Origin: Actinomycetota bacterium
GTDB lineage: Bacteria; Actinomycetota; Acidimicrobiia; Acidimicrobiales; Ilumatobacteraceae
NCBI GenBank assembly: GCA_009703055.1
Contig: WLGW01000015.1
Location: 1-32,042, forward strand
DNA length: 32,042 bases
Direction of reading: 5' to 3'
Shown piece by piece: positions 15,854 to 22,848 of this stretch. Each line of letters opens with the position of its first letter. Positions within the stretch are counted from its first letter, which is position 1. The notes beneath the pieces were generated by a model that worked only from the letters and a program-made list of their open reading frames with translations, had not been told where the DNA came from and did no database searches. Both the position numbers and the translations under genes were made by a program.

Positions 15854-16138
15854 ATGAGCACTCCCCGCTACGTCTTGCTTTCCGAGGCGACGACCATCTC
15901 CGACTATGTCGACAACCCAGTCTTCACCGACGTCACAAATGATGGTGAGACGTACACGACCTACCGCATTGTTCGGATTACCCATGAGATCTTCGAGCAC
16001 TCCGAGGAATGGACCCACCTCGCCAACGTGTCTCTGGAGTTCAGCATCGGCATAGGGGTTGCCCTCCTTCTCATCAGGGACAAAATCGTGGAGGCTTCGC
16101 GCATCAAGCCCACACCACCGTCAGAGATCGCCACCTAA
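15854..16138 (+). CDS. Small hypothetical protein
   Basis: A 94-residue ORF 10 bases after the LuxR-type regulator, on the same strand. It has an N-terminal polar, Thr/Tyr-rich part (SDYVDNPVFTDVTNDGETYTTYRIVRITHE) and one hydrophobic stretch at about residues 60-75 (SLEFSIGIGVALLLI) followed by charged residues, which could be a short membrane anchor. No ribosome binding site is evident, so it may be translated by coupling. No family was recognised. It is plausible as a gene from its position and composition, but uncertain. Confidence 0.5.
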   Translation: MSTPRYVLLSEATTISDYVDNPVFTDVTNDGETYTTYRIVRITHEIFEHSEEWTHLANVSLEFSIGIGVALLLIRDKIVEASRIKPTPPSEIAT

Positions 16139-16185
16139 CAAGAACCTCGCCACCTAACAAGGTCAAAGATCCGGGCCGGGAACAG

Positions 16186-16208
16186 AAAAAGGCGCCCCGA
16201 AGGGCGCC
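16186..16208 (-). terminator. Intrinsic terminator downstream of tRNA-Gly
   Basis: On the minus strand a 7-bp perfect stem GGCGCCC / GGGCGCC with a TTCG loop is followed directly by five T residues. It starts three bases past the encoded CCA of tRNA-Gly and is a textbook Rho-independent terminator for it. In the plus direction there is only a weak CTTT tail. Confidence 0.85.
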
Positions 16209-16211
16209 CTT

Positions 16212-16287
16212 TGGAGCGGATGACGAGATTCGAACTCGCGACCCTCACCTTGGCAAGGTGATGCTCTACCAACTGAGCCACATCCGC
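16212..16287 (-). tRNA. tRNA-Gly (GCC)
   Basis: Minus-strand cloverleaf: acceptor stem GCGGATG / CATCCGC, D-loop with GGCTCAGTTGGTAGAGC, anticodon stem-loop TCACC-TTGCCAA-GGTGA with anticodon GCC, T-arm CGCGA-GTTCGAAT-CTCG, discriminator T and an encoded CCA end (16212-16214). It is 76 bases including CCA. It reads codon GGC (and GGU by wobble). Confidence 0.96.
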
Positions 16288-16334
16288 ATGTGTGCCCCTC
16301 ATCCTAGCGAGATGGGCGTTGACTGCAACGGGGT

Positions 16335-17261
16335 CTAGACCTCGTGCCCTAGTGAAGCCTCAGCTGGTGTGCGCTGCTCCTGCACGAGATACGCCAAGGA
16401 AACCAAGACCACGGCTGCCCCTACGGACTGCCACAAGGTCAAATTCTGGTCCAAGATGATCCATGCCAGTCCTGTTGAAATCACGGGACTCAAGAGGCCC
16501 AGCAACGATGCAAGCGTGACATCGACATGACTCTGCGCCCACGTCATGAGCCCGTGCCCGACGATTCCTGGCCCGATTGCCATCGCAACAATGCGTCCCC
16601 AGTCGCCATCTGTCATGTTGCCAAGATCACTGCTGAAGATCATTCCGTATGGCAAGACAACAATCGCGCTCCACATGAAGACAGCTGCCAAATACGACCA
16701 CGAGTGAACACCCGCGAGTCTGCGCTTCTTGGACAACACAAAGTACCCAGTCCAAATGCAGACGTTCGCGACAGAGAGTAAGTCGCCACTGAGATGAGCG
16801 CCGCTTGTGGATGCTGCTGCCAGGACAACAAGCAAAACACCCACTAGCGCACACGCCGAATACAGCAACTGACGTGGACGAAGCTTCTCGCCAAACATCT
16901 TCGGAGCAATGAGGAGAACCAGGACTGGCTGCAACGTAGTAATCAATGTGGCATTCGCAATTGATGTCATCATGACCGATGCGAAGCCAGTAATCATCGA
17001 AAGTGCGAACAAGATTCCAGGCAATGCAGTGCGCTTCATCAACGCTAGTGATATGTGACCGCCTGTCATCATCGCCATTGCGAACATCAACGGTGCACCC
17101 ACCAGGATGCGATAAAAGACAATTGCTGAAGCGTCAACACTCATCGTCTTGTTGAAGATGGGGCCAATACCCCAGGCAAAAACGGCAGTCAGTGCAGCGA
17201 TGACATGGATGTCATCGCGTTGACGGAAGTTCTGCTTCGCCGAGGCGAACGACGATGTCAC
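16335..17261 (-). CDS. EamA/DMT-family transporter
   Basis: A 308-residue inner-membrane protein with about ten hydrophobic helices in two homologous halves, typical of EamA (drug/metabolite) exporters: FAWGIGPIFNKTMSVDASAIVFYRILVGAPLMF in the first repeat and GHGLMTWAQSHVDVTLASLLGLLSPVISTGLAWIILDQNLT in the second. It starts at GTG 17261, overlapping by 4 bases the stop of the small gene upstream, so it is probably coupled to it. It is the last gene of the run that starts at metX under a SAM riboswitch, which raises the possibility that it moves a methionine-, homoserine- or threonine-related compound; that substrate is inference only. Confidence 0.88.
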   Translation of the reverse strand: MTSSFASAKQNFRQRDDIHVIAALTAVFAWGIGPIFNKTMSVDASAIVFYRILVGAPLMFAMAMMTGGHISLALMKRTALPGILFALSMITGFASVMMTSIANATLITTLQPVLVLLIAPKMFGEKLRPRQLLYSACALVGVLLVVLAAASTSGAHLSGDLLSVANVCIWTGYFVLSKKRRLAGVHSWSYLAAVFMWSAIVVLPYGMIFSSDLGNMTDGDWGRIVAMAIGPGIVGHGLMTWAQSHVDVTLASLLGLLSPVISTGLAWIILDQNLTLWQSVGAAVVLVSLAYLVQEQRTPAEASLGHEV

Positions 17262-17479
17262 TGAGCAGGAGGGTTGAGATCAATCCGCAATGTCAAGATG
17301 CCGTCTTCAATGGAAGCGACAGCATCGCTGATAATTGCGAAGTCACGAAAATCTGTTTCAGCATTAGCGATAAACAACTGACGCTCTTCACCTGCAACCG
17401 GTGGCAAAGGGCGCTTACGCACTGCAGCGGCACGATCTTTGAATCGAGCAATCATTTCATTTGGATCAAAGGCAGCCAT
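17258..17479 (-). CDS. Small conserved-type hypothetical protein
   Basis: A 73-residue soluble protein (MAAFDPNEMIARFKDRAAAV at the start; FANAETDF-like acidic middle; ends in a beta-like ILTLRIDL). It starts at ATG 17479, overlapping the previous stop by one base (TAATG), and its stop overlaps the EamA start by 4 bases. AGAAGTAC precedes the start. The tight coupling on both sides makes it very likely a real gene. No family was recognised. The N-terminus is helical and basic and could bind a membrane surface or partner; nothing further can be said. Confidence 0.75.
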   Translation of the reverse strand: MAAFDPNEMIARFKDRAAAVRKRPLPPVAGEERQLFIANAETDFRDFAIISDAVASIEDGILTLRIDLNPPAQ

Positions 17480-17886
17480 TAGTACTTCTCCTGGTTGATG
17501 TTCAGTAACGGGTCAATGATGACAGCGGTGTTTTCTACAACATCCACGGAGTCATCAGCATGGTTGAAAGGATCACGGTATGGGCGCTTTGGCTCACTGA
17601 TGGGCTCACGCGCCAGCATTGCTGGCGCGACATGATGGACAACAGGGTCTGCACCTTCAGGGCGCACACTGTTGAGCAGTGCAAGTCGATGTGTGTCGTC
17701 TGCGCGTGCGAATCGACGGTCAGCCATCACTTCCAATGGCGCCAGTACCTCGGGGTCTTCCACTGCTGCCTTCCAGAAGGAAAGGGTGACACCCAAAAGA
17801 ATGATGCCAACAAGGATGAGACCGCCGCCAATGAGGTTGATGCCCACACTGGAGGAAAGGACGGTCACGACGTTCATTGGTCCCAT
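17479..17886 (-). CDS. Small single-pass membrane protein, unknown function
   Basis: A 135-residue protein with one strong transmembrane helix at about residues 14-37 (GINLIGGGLILVGIILLGVTLSFW) and a polar tail of ~95 residues rich in Pro, Asp and Arg, ending NQEKY. The start may be ATG 17886 or ATG 17877 (three residues shorter); neither has an ideal ribosome binding site. The gene begins 29 bases after the metX stop and is overlapped by the next gene, so it sits in the metX run. No family was recognised. Confidence 0.75.
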   Translation of the reverse strand: MGPMNVVTVLSSSVGINLIGGGLILVGIILLGVTLSFWKAAVEDPEVLAPLEVMADRRFARADDTHRLALLNSVRPEGADPVVHHVAPAMLAREPISEPKRPYRDPFNHADDSVDVVENTAVIIDPLLNINQEKY

Positions 17887-17915
17887 TCTTCCACGCCACA
17901 GACCCCACGCGGGGG

Positions 17916-19100
17916 CTAGTCGGTATCTGCAAGGAACTGGGCGATATGAAAACCGACCGCAACAGTTTCCATGAGGAAACCGTCATGGCCTTCAATGCTG
18001 CTCACGGTCTCATGCCGATTTCGTGGGTCAGCATTCTTTAACAACTGCTGAATAATTTCTTGCTGATAGGCCGGATACAAGATGTCCGAATCAATACTCA
18101 TCGTCAAGGTCGGCGCCTTAATGCGAGCCATTGCCAACTCGGTTGACCCACGTCCGCGACCAACGTCATGCAAGTCCATCGCTTTGCCGATGTACAGATA
18201 GCTATTGGCATCAAATCGACGAACTAAGCGGTCGCCATGATGACCGAGGTACCCCTCAACATCAAACTGAGAAAAGAGATCAATGCCGTCAGAGTGAAAG
18301 TTCTTGTTCACTAACTTGCGGCCGAATTTTTCGTTGAAGCGCGTGTCGGTTCTGAAAGTGACTTGTGCAATCATGCGCGCAACCGAGAGCCCATTCCATG
18401 GTCCGCCATCTGGTTCTGCGTCGTAGTAATCGCCATTGTTATAAGCAGGGTCCATCAACAGCGCACGTCGACCGATCGAACCCCACGCAATTTGTTGCGC
18501 ACTTGCTTCAATGCTTGTTGCAATAGCAACCAATGCTCGAACTCGATCAGGAAAAAGAATCGCCCATTCAAGAGCTTGCATTCCACCCATTGAGCCACCG
18601 ATGACGGCACGCCAACTCTTCACACCTAGTGCATCGGCTAAATGACCTTGTGCGCGCACCATGTCGCGAATAGTGACGACTGGAAAACGAAGTCCATACG
18701 GCTTTCCATCATCAGGATGCAGAGATGACGGCCCAGTAGAACCCTGACAACCACCTAAAACGTTCGAACACACAACGAAGAACTTGTTGGTATCAATTGC
18801 ATGGCCAGGACCGATTAATCCGTCCCACCATCCGTTGTCGGAATGGCCCTTGCCGCTGCGACCTGCCGCATGGCTATCCCCTGTCCACGCGTGACACACA
18901 AGAATTGCATTCGATGCATCTTCATTGAGAGTGCCCCATGTTTCGTATGCAATGGTGACGTTCCGTAAGGAACCACCACCCTCTAACGAAAACGGACGAT
19001 CCGTCGCGAATGTATGAAACAAACGGTCGCCAACTGGCTGATCAGGAGTCCACGCGCCCGTAGCGGGATATGGCTTGTCGCTATGGCGATCATTACTCAC
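17916..19100 (-). CDS. metX: Homoserine O-acetyltransferase MetX
   Basis: A 394-residue alpha/beta-hydrolase-fold acyltransferase that activates homoserine with acetyl-CoA (some homologues use succinyl-CoA) for methionine synthesis. The start is taken as GTG 19100 because AAAGGAG lies 6 bases upstream; the open frame continues to 19163 but into the riboswitch leader. Motifs: VTIAYETWGTLN, HAWTGDSHAAG, WWDGLIGPGHAIDTNKFFVV, CSNVLGGCQGSTGPSS, nucleophile Ser170 in GGSMGGMQALEW, DSDILYP and SIEGHDGFLME supplying the acid and His. No metY lies beside it. The leader carries a SAM-I-clan riboswitch with a Shine-Dalgarno-masking helix, so expression should fall when SAM is plentiful. Confidence 0.95.
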   Translation of the reverse strand: MSNDRHSDKPYPATGAWTPDQPVGDRLFHTFATDRPFSLEGGGSLRNVTIAYETWGTLNEDASNAILVCHAWTGDSHAAGRSGKGHSDNGWWDGLIGPGHAIDTNKFFVVCSNVLGGCQGSTGPSSLHPDDGKPYGLRFPVVTIRDMVRAQGHLADALGVKSWRAVIGGSMGGMQALEWAILFPDRVRALVAIATSIEASAQQIAWGSIGRRALLMDPAYNNGDYYDAEPDGGPWNGLSVARMIAQVTFRTDTRFNEKFGRKLVNKNFHSDGIDLFSQFDVEGYLGHHGDRLVRRFDANSYLYIGKAMDLHDVGRGRGSTELAMARIKAPTLTMSIDSDILYPAYQQEIIQQLLKNADPRNRHETVSSIEGHDGFLMETVAVGFHIAQFLADTD

Positions 19101-19106
19101 TGGGCA

Positions 19107-19145
19107 CTCCTTTCGACTCTCTATGCATTCGCAGTAGGAAAGGAG
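19107..19145 (-). promoter_or_regulatory. Shine-Dalgarno-sequestering helix of the metX leader
   Basis: On the minus strand CTCCTTTC (plus 19138-19145) is perfectly complementary to GAAAGGAG (plus 19107-19114), which contains the metX ribosome binding site. The 8-bp stem with a 23-base loop would block translation. It lies directly downstream of the SAM aptamer and is the likely expression platform of a translational riboswitch. Confidence 0.6.
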
Positions 19146-19149
19146 AAGC

Positions 19150-19250
19150 CTGTTGCCCCACAACGTGGGACCACATCCCTCATCTTTCGATGAGGAGGCA
19201 CCGTGCGGTATTACCCCGGTTGCCGGACCATCTGGTCACTCCTAATGCTT
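19150..19250 (-). ncRNA. SAM riboswitch aptamer (SAM-I clan, SAM-IV-like)
   Basis: In the transcript direction: P1 5' strand AGGAG, short hairpin P2 GACC-AGAT-GGTC, then the hallmark core GGCAACCG paired with CGGTGCC around a loop containing GGTAATACC, then P1 3' strand CTCCT. This order and the GGCAACC/GGTGCC core define the SAM-I/SAM-IV clan. A further hairpin CATC-GAAA-GATG after P1 is where SAM-IV RNAs have P5. The short P2 without kink-turn argues against classic SAM-I. The position upstream of metX agrees. The outer boundaries are approximate. Confidence 0.85.
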
Positions 19251-19256
19251 TTCACA

Positions 19257-19284
19257 AGGATAGCGGTCGAAACCGGTCACACAA
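19257..19284 (-). promoter_or_regulatory. Promoter of the metX riboswitch operon
   Basis: Minus-strand -35-like TTGTGT (plus 19279-19284), 16-base spacer, -10 TATCCT (plus 19257-19262). Transcription would start near 19250, immediately before the aptamer's first stem, leaving a leader of about 150 bases. Confidence 0.55.
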
Positions 19285-19290
19285 GGGTAA

Positions 19291-20913
19291 TTATTCAGAC
19301 ACCCCAAGGGTGTCCATCGCATGCTTCTTGAGACGCTTGTAGTCGACCTTGCCATTAGGGGCTCGACCGATGGTGGACACCACCACTACATTGCGCGGAG
19401 CCTTGTAGGCAGCGAGCCTGCTCTTCACGTGATCGCTCAGAGTGCCGAGGTCAGGCTCGTGTCCTGGCTCTGCCTCAACGACAGCACAGATTGTCTCACC
19501 AAAACGCTTGTCGGGAATTCCCACCGCTACTGCATCGCGTACAGAAACGTGAGTCTTCACGCACTCTTCGACTTCCTCCGGGAAGACTTTTTCTCCACCC
19601 GTATTAATGCACACAGAGCCTCGACCCAAGAGGTGAAGAGTTCCATCGGCGTTGACCTCTGCCCAGTCTCCTGGCACGGTCCAACGAAGTCCTTCGAATA
19701 TGCGGAATGTCTGAGCCGATTTCACTTCGTCTTTGTAATAGCCCATTGGAATAGCGCCGCCTACTGCAACAAGACCACGCTCGCCACTGCCAGGGATAAC
19801 ACGAGTGCCTTCTTCTGTGAACACAACGCAATTCGGTCCCAGCGCAAACTGAGCTGTTTTCGCAGGAACACCCTTTGCAGCAACTGAACCACCCATTCCC
19901 ACCGCTTCCGACGAACCGAAGCTGTCAGTGATGAACATTTGAGGGATGTGTTCAAGCAGTCCTTCTTTATTCTCCTGACTCCACATCACGCCAGAAGAGC
20001 CCATCTGCACGACCGAAGAGAGATTCCATTTGCCGGGATTCGCATCGAGTGATTCAAGAAGTGGGCCAGCAAATGCTTGACCGACAATCACAATGGAATT
20101 GACGGAATCCTTCTCAACGGTTTCCCACAATTTTGCAGGATCAAAGTTTCTGTTCGGCATCGTGAGAACGCAGCCGCCCATTGCCAACGTGATGAAGGCG
20201 GAGAACTGACCCGTGCCGTGCATGAGAGGACATGCGATCAACGCGATGGTGCCCTTGTCGCCAGGAGTAATGCGTGCAATCAGTTCCTCAACTGATTCTC
20301 CCGGTGCAACTTGCAAGACAGCGTTGCCGCCACGTCCAAGAACACTCAACAAGTCTTCTTGTCTCCACATCACACCCTTGGGCATGCCTGTGGTGCCGCC
20401 TGTGTAGAGGAACAACATGTCGTCCCCCGAAAGAGGCGTCGATGGCACAAGATCATCGTGCACCTGGGACACAACAGATGTGTAATCAACAGCCCACGAC
20501 GGAAGAGCGTTGCCCGACTCATCGGCAACCATGTACCACCGCTTCACAAGTGGAAGTCGGTTGCGAACTTGCTCAATCAAATCAGTGAATACTGCATGGA
20601 AGATAACGGCTTCTGCATCTGAGTTATCAAACAGATACAGAATCTCTTCTGGGCCGTAGCGATAGTTGGTATTCACTGGCACATATCCGCCAAGCCATGC
20701 TCCGAAAGTTCCCTCGAGATATTCCGGGCAGTTATAGAGATACAACGCCACCTTTGATTGGTGCGATAACCCTGCCTTGGTCATGTCCACTGCAAGTGCA
20801 TTTGATCGCTGATGGAATTCACCCCACGAATACGTGAGATCACCAAAAATCTGAGCTGGCCTCTTCGGGTCCGCTTTAGCGATTCCGGTCCACAGTTGTG
20901 CGTAGTTCCACAT
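19291..20913 (-). CDS. Acyl-CoA synthetase / AMP-dependent ligase (FadD-like)
   Basis: A 540-residue adenylate-forming enzyme. ATG 20913 follows AAGGGGG. Motifs in order: P-loop LFLYTGGTTGMPKGVMW, substrate region MFITDSFGSSEAVGMGG, GYYKDEVKSAQTF, hinge GRGSVCINTGGEKVFPEEVEECV, and the C-terminal lysine in RAPNGKVDYKRLKKHA. These define ANL-superfamily acyl-CoA ligases; the actinobacterial FadD subgroup activates medium/long, branched or cyclic carboxylic acids to CoA thioesters via acyl-AMP. The specific acid is unknown. The leader has a promoter and a perfect inverted repeat just before the ribosome binding site. The metX riboswitch promoter starts 6 bases after the stop codon. Confidence 0.92.
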   Translation of the reverse strand: MWNYAQLWTGIAKADPKRPAQIFGDLTYSWGEFHQRSNALAVDMTKAGLSHQSKVALYLYNCPEYLEGTFGAWLGGYVPVNTNYRYGPEEILYLFDNSDAEAVIFHAVFTDLIEQVRNRLPLVKRWYMVADESGNALPSWAVDYTSVVSQVHDDLVPSTPLSGDDMLFLYTGGTTGMPKGVMWRQEDLLSVLGRGGNAVLQVAPGESVEELIARITPGDKGTIALIACPLMHGTGQFSAFITLAMGGCVLTMPNRNFDPAKLWETVEKDSVNSIVIVGQAFAGPLLESLDANPGKWNLSSVVQMGSSGVMWSQENKEGLLEHIPQMFITDSFGSSEAVGMGGSVAAKGVPAKTAQFALGPNCVVFTEEGTRVIPGSGERGLVAVGGAIPMGYYKDEVKSAQTFRIFEGLRWTVPGDWAEVNADGTLHLLGRGSVCINTGGEKVFPEEVEECVKTHVSVRDAVAVGIPDKRFGETICAVVEAEPGHEPDLGTLSDHVKSRLAAYKAPRNVVVVSTIGRAPNGKVDYKRLKKHAMDTLGVSE

Positions 20914-20929
20914 GATTCTCTACCCCCTT

Positions 20930-20947
20930 GGCATTGCCCCCAATGCC
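20930..20947 (-). promoter_or_regulatory. Inverted repeat in the acyl-CoA synthetase leader
   Basis: GGCATTG-CCCC-CAATGCC (plus orientation) is a perfect 7-bp inverted repeat with a 4-base gap. It lies between the predicted transcription start and the ribosome binding site (plus 20922-20928). It could be a repressor operator or an RNA hairpin gating ribosome access. Confidence 0.5.
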
Positions 20948-20955
20948 ACTACCGA

Positions 20956-20983
20956 ACCGTAGCAATAACGGACGCGCTGTCCA
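20956..20983 (-). promoter_or_regulatory. Promoter of the acyl-CoA synthetase gene
   Basis: Minus-strand -35-like TGGACA (plus 20978-20983), 16-base spacer, -10 TACGGT (plus 20956-20961). The predicted start falls a few bases upstream of the inverted repeat at 20930-20947. Confidence 0.4.
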
Positions 20984-20992
20984 CACACCGAA

Positions 20993-22072
20993 CTAGAAGG
21001 TGGAGAGAGCCTCGTTCTCAATTCCTTGCAGAAGATGGCGAGTCGCCATGACCTCAAACATCTTGTCGCCGCGTTCGGTCCGACCAACGATCTGTGACGC
21101 AACGATTGCCATGATGACTCCGGAAATAGCTTCGCGGCGATAATGGTTCTTGACCCACTCGTGGTTGATCGCGTGCCCATACGACTCCAGGCCTGCAATG
21201 TATTGGTCCACCAACTGCCATTCGAATTGGCGACGCGCATCAGGGAGCAAACCAGCCCCAATGAAATACGCCAAATCGGAGACACCATTGCCATGGCCCG
21301 GTGTCTGCCAGTCGACGACCGCACAGGGAACGCCATCCGACGTAGTTGCAAACAAAAGGTTGTCGAGTCGATAATCGCCGTGGGTCACCGTAAAGGGAGC
21401 ATCCTTCGCCGCGATGTAGGCGGGAATCTTTTCAGCCAGTGTTGCAATGAAGTCAAGTCCCTGTTGACCGACATCTCTCAGGATGGCGTCGGTATACGTT
21501 GCCAAGAAACCTGGCAAGACCATTCCAATTAATCCCGACAATCTCTCGGCATCTGCGGCATCTCGACGTTGTAGCCAATCAACATCAGATAATGAATCGT
21601 CACCCCACCGAGGACCTTGCATCTTCACCAATTGATCCACTGCAAGAACAGCATGTTCAAGACCACAACCATCAATCTGGTCTCCCTGTTCGGACGGAGC
21701 CATGTCTTCGAGGACTATTGCAATGTCACCATTGGCTTCGTGCCAGTCAGCAAACCAACAGCGCGGAGATCTCACATCTAATGTGCCGACGATTTCGTTG
21801 TAGAACTTCACTTCGCGCTCGTAGTTACGCAGACTGACTCCGGTTGCACGACTCGTCGGGTCAGGTGATGCCATCTTGACGACAACTGAAGTCGGCACCG
21901 AAGGGTCAGAACTCTCCAAGGCGAAGCGAAGGTTCATGCCCACCTGACCTTCGCCAATCCTCTTGGGCGGACCAGCGGTCACCTCCGCTCCAAAGACCTC
22001 ACGCCAGAAGTCTGCGTCAATATTCTGCTCGGTGTATTCCCTGTGCCCCACGGCACCAACGGTAGCCCCCAT
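20993..22072 (-). CDS. Phosphotransferase family protein (APH / CHK-kinase-like)
   Basis: A 359-residue protein of the aminoglycoside-phosphotransferase/ecdysteroid-kinase-like fold. It has a glycine-rich N-lobe (GEGQVGMNLRFAL), the Lys-containing strand SVVVKMAS, the catalytic loop THGDYRLDNLLF (Brenner HxDxxxxN) and the metal-binding DWQTPGHGNGVSDLAYF (DFG equivalent). Such proteins phosphorylate small molecules; in Acidimicrobiia and mycobacteria they often sit with FadD/FadE genes, as here, 79 bases upstream of the acyl-CoA synthetase. The substrate is unknown; antibiotic resistance is unlikely from context. The start is ATG 22072; no strong ribosome binding site is seen. Confidence 0.85.
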   Translation of the reverse strand: MGATVGAVGHREYTEQNIDADFWREVFGAEVTAGPPKRIGEGQVGMNLRFALESSDPSVPTSVVVKMASPDPTSRATGVSLRNYEREVKFYNEIVGTLDVRSPRCWFADWHEANGDIAIVLEDMAPSEQGDQIDGCGLEHAVLAVDQLVKMQGPRWGDDSLSDVDWLQRRDAADAERLSGLIGMVLPGFLATYTDAILRDVGQQGLDFIATLAEKIPAYIAAKDAPFTVTHGDYRLDNLLFATTSDGVPCAVVDWQTPGHGNGVSDLAYFIGAGLLPDARRQFEWQLVDQYIAGLESYGHAINHEWVKNHYRREAISGVIMAIVASQIVGRTERGDKMFEVMATRHLLQGIENEALSTF

Positions 22073-22083
22073 GCCATGTCCGA

Positions 22084-22089
22084 TAGCGT
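22084..22089 (+). promoter_or_regulatory. Candidate -10 element of the SURF1 gene (leaderless)
   Basis: TAGCGT sits 9 bases before ATG 22099 with no Shine-Dalgarno in between, consistent with a transcript beginning within a few bases of the start codon. Confidence 0.3.
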
Positions 22090-22098
22090 TCAGAAGTA

Positions 22099-22848
22099 AT
22101 GCGTCGTCTCTTCGCCCCCCGCTGGATTCTCGTGCACGTGTCCGTTGCTCTCCTGATCTTGCTCATGATCAATCTTGGGTTTTGGCAGTTGAACCGACTC
22201 GATGCAAAAAAGACTCGGAATGAATCCATCAATACGCAGATACAGCGCCCTGCTGTTGACTTGTCTTCTGCCACCGCCTTTGATGCACTTGGACCAGAGT
22301 GGTCAAAAGTTGTCTTGAAGGGTGAATACTCATCCAAGGATGCCATCACCATTATCAATAGATCGCTTGATGGTGCTGCTGGTTACAACTCAGCAATTCC
22401 ATTCATCACGACAAACGGTCAAGTGGTGCTCGTCAACAGAGGTTTCGTGCCACTCGCCACGTCGAACCCACCGGCCCCAACTGGGACTCTCCAGATACTT
22501 GGCTATGTCCGTCAGACGCAGAAACGTAGTGCTGTAGGTGCCATTGACTCCTCATCTCCAGAAAGCACCGAGTTTCAACGCTTTGATCTGCCAGTCATTG
22601 CGAACGCAACCGACAGCAAACTCCTCACCAATGACTACGTACAACTCATTGCAGAAAATCCTGCATCAAAAGAGTCCTGGCCGGCTCCTGTCGCTCTCCC
22701 GACGCTGGACGAAGGATCTCACTTGTCCTACGCATTTCAGTGGTTCTTCTTTACAGCGACAGCACTCACTGGGTGGATTTATGTGGTTCGCAAAAAACTG
22801 CGCGAGCCGATTAATGACCCGGCTGCTCCAGAGCAAACATCCGCCTGA
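22099..22848 (+). CDS. SURF1-family cytochrome oxidase assembly protein
   Basis: A 249-residue protein with the SURF1 layout: N-terminal transmembrane helix (residues ~10-28, LVHVSVALLILLMINLGFWQLNRLDAKK) with the diagnostic GFWQLxRxxxK, a periplasmic domain with LKGEYSS, VLVNRGFVPL and LGYVRQTQKRS, then HLSYAFQWFFFTATALTGWIYVVRKK forming the second helix. SURF1 helps insert heme a into subunit I of aa3-type cytochrome c oxidase, pointing to aerobic respiration. No cox genes are next to it. Its 3' end overlaps the convergent MBL gene by 38 bases. Confidence 0.92.
   Translation: MRRLFAPRWILVHVSVALLILLMINLGFWQLNRLDAKKTRNESINTQIQRPAVDLSSATAFDALGPEWSKVVLKGEYSSKDAITIINRSLDGAAGYNSAIPFITTNGQVVLVNRGFVPLATSNPPAPTGTLQILGYVRQTQKRSAVGAIDSSSPESTEFQRFDLPVIANATDSKLLTNDYVQLIAENPASKESWPAPVALPTLDEGSHLSYAFQWFFFTATALTGWIYVVRKKLREPINDPAAPEQTSA

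Noticed and set aside
17903-17914. CCCC-ACGC-GGGG repeat after metX as a terminator
   Set aside because: Only a 4-bp stem and no T-run; too weak to separate metX from the small membrane-protein gene.
20993-22072. Aminoglycoside resistance phosphotransferase
   Set aside because: Shares only the general APH kinase motifs; context with acyl-CoA genes and its resemblance to CHK-kinase-like proteins point elsewhere.
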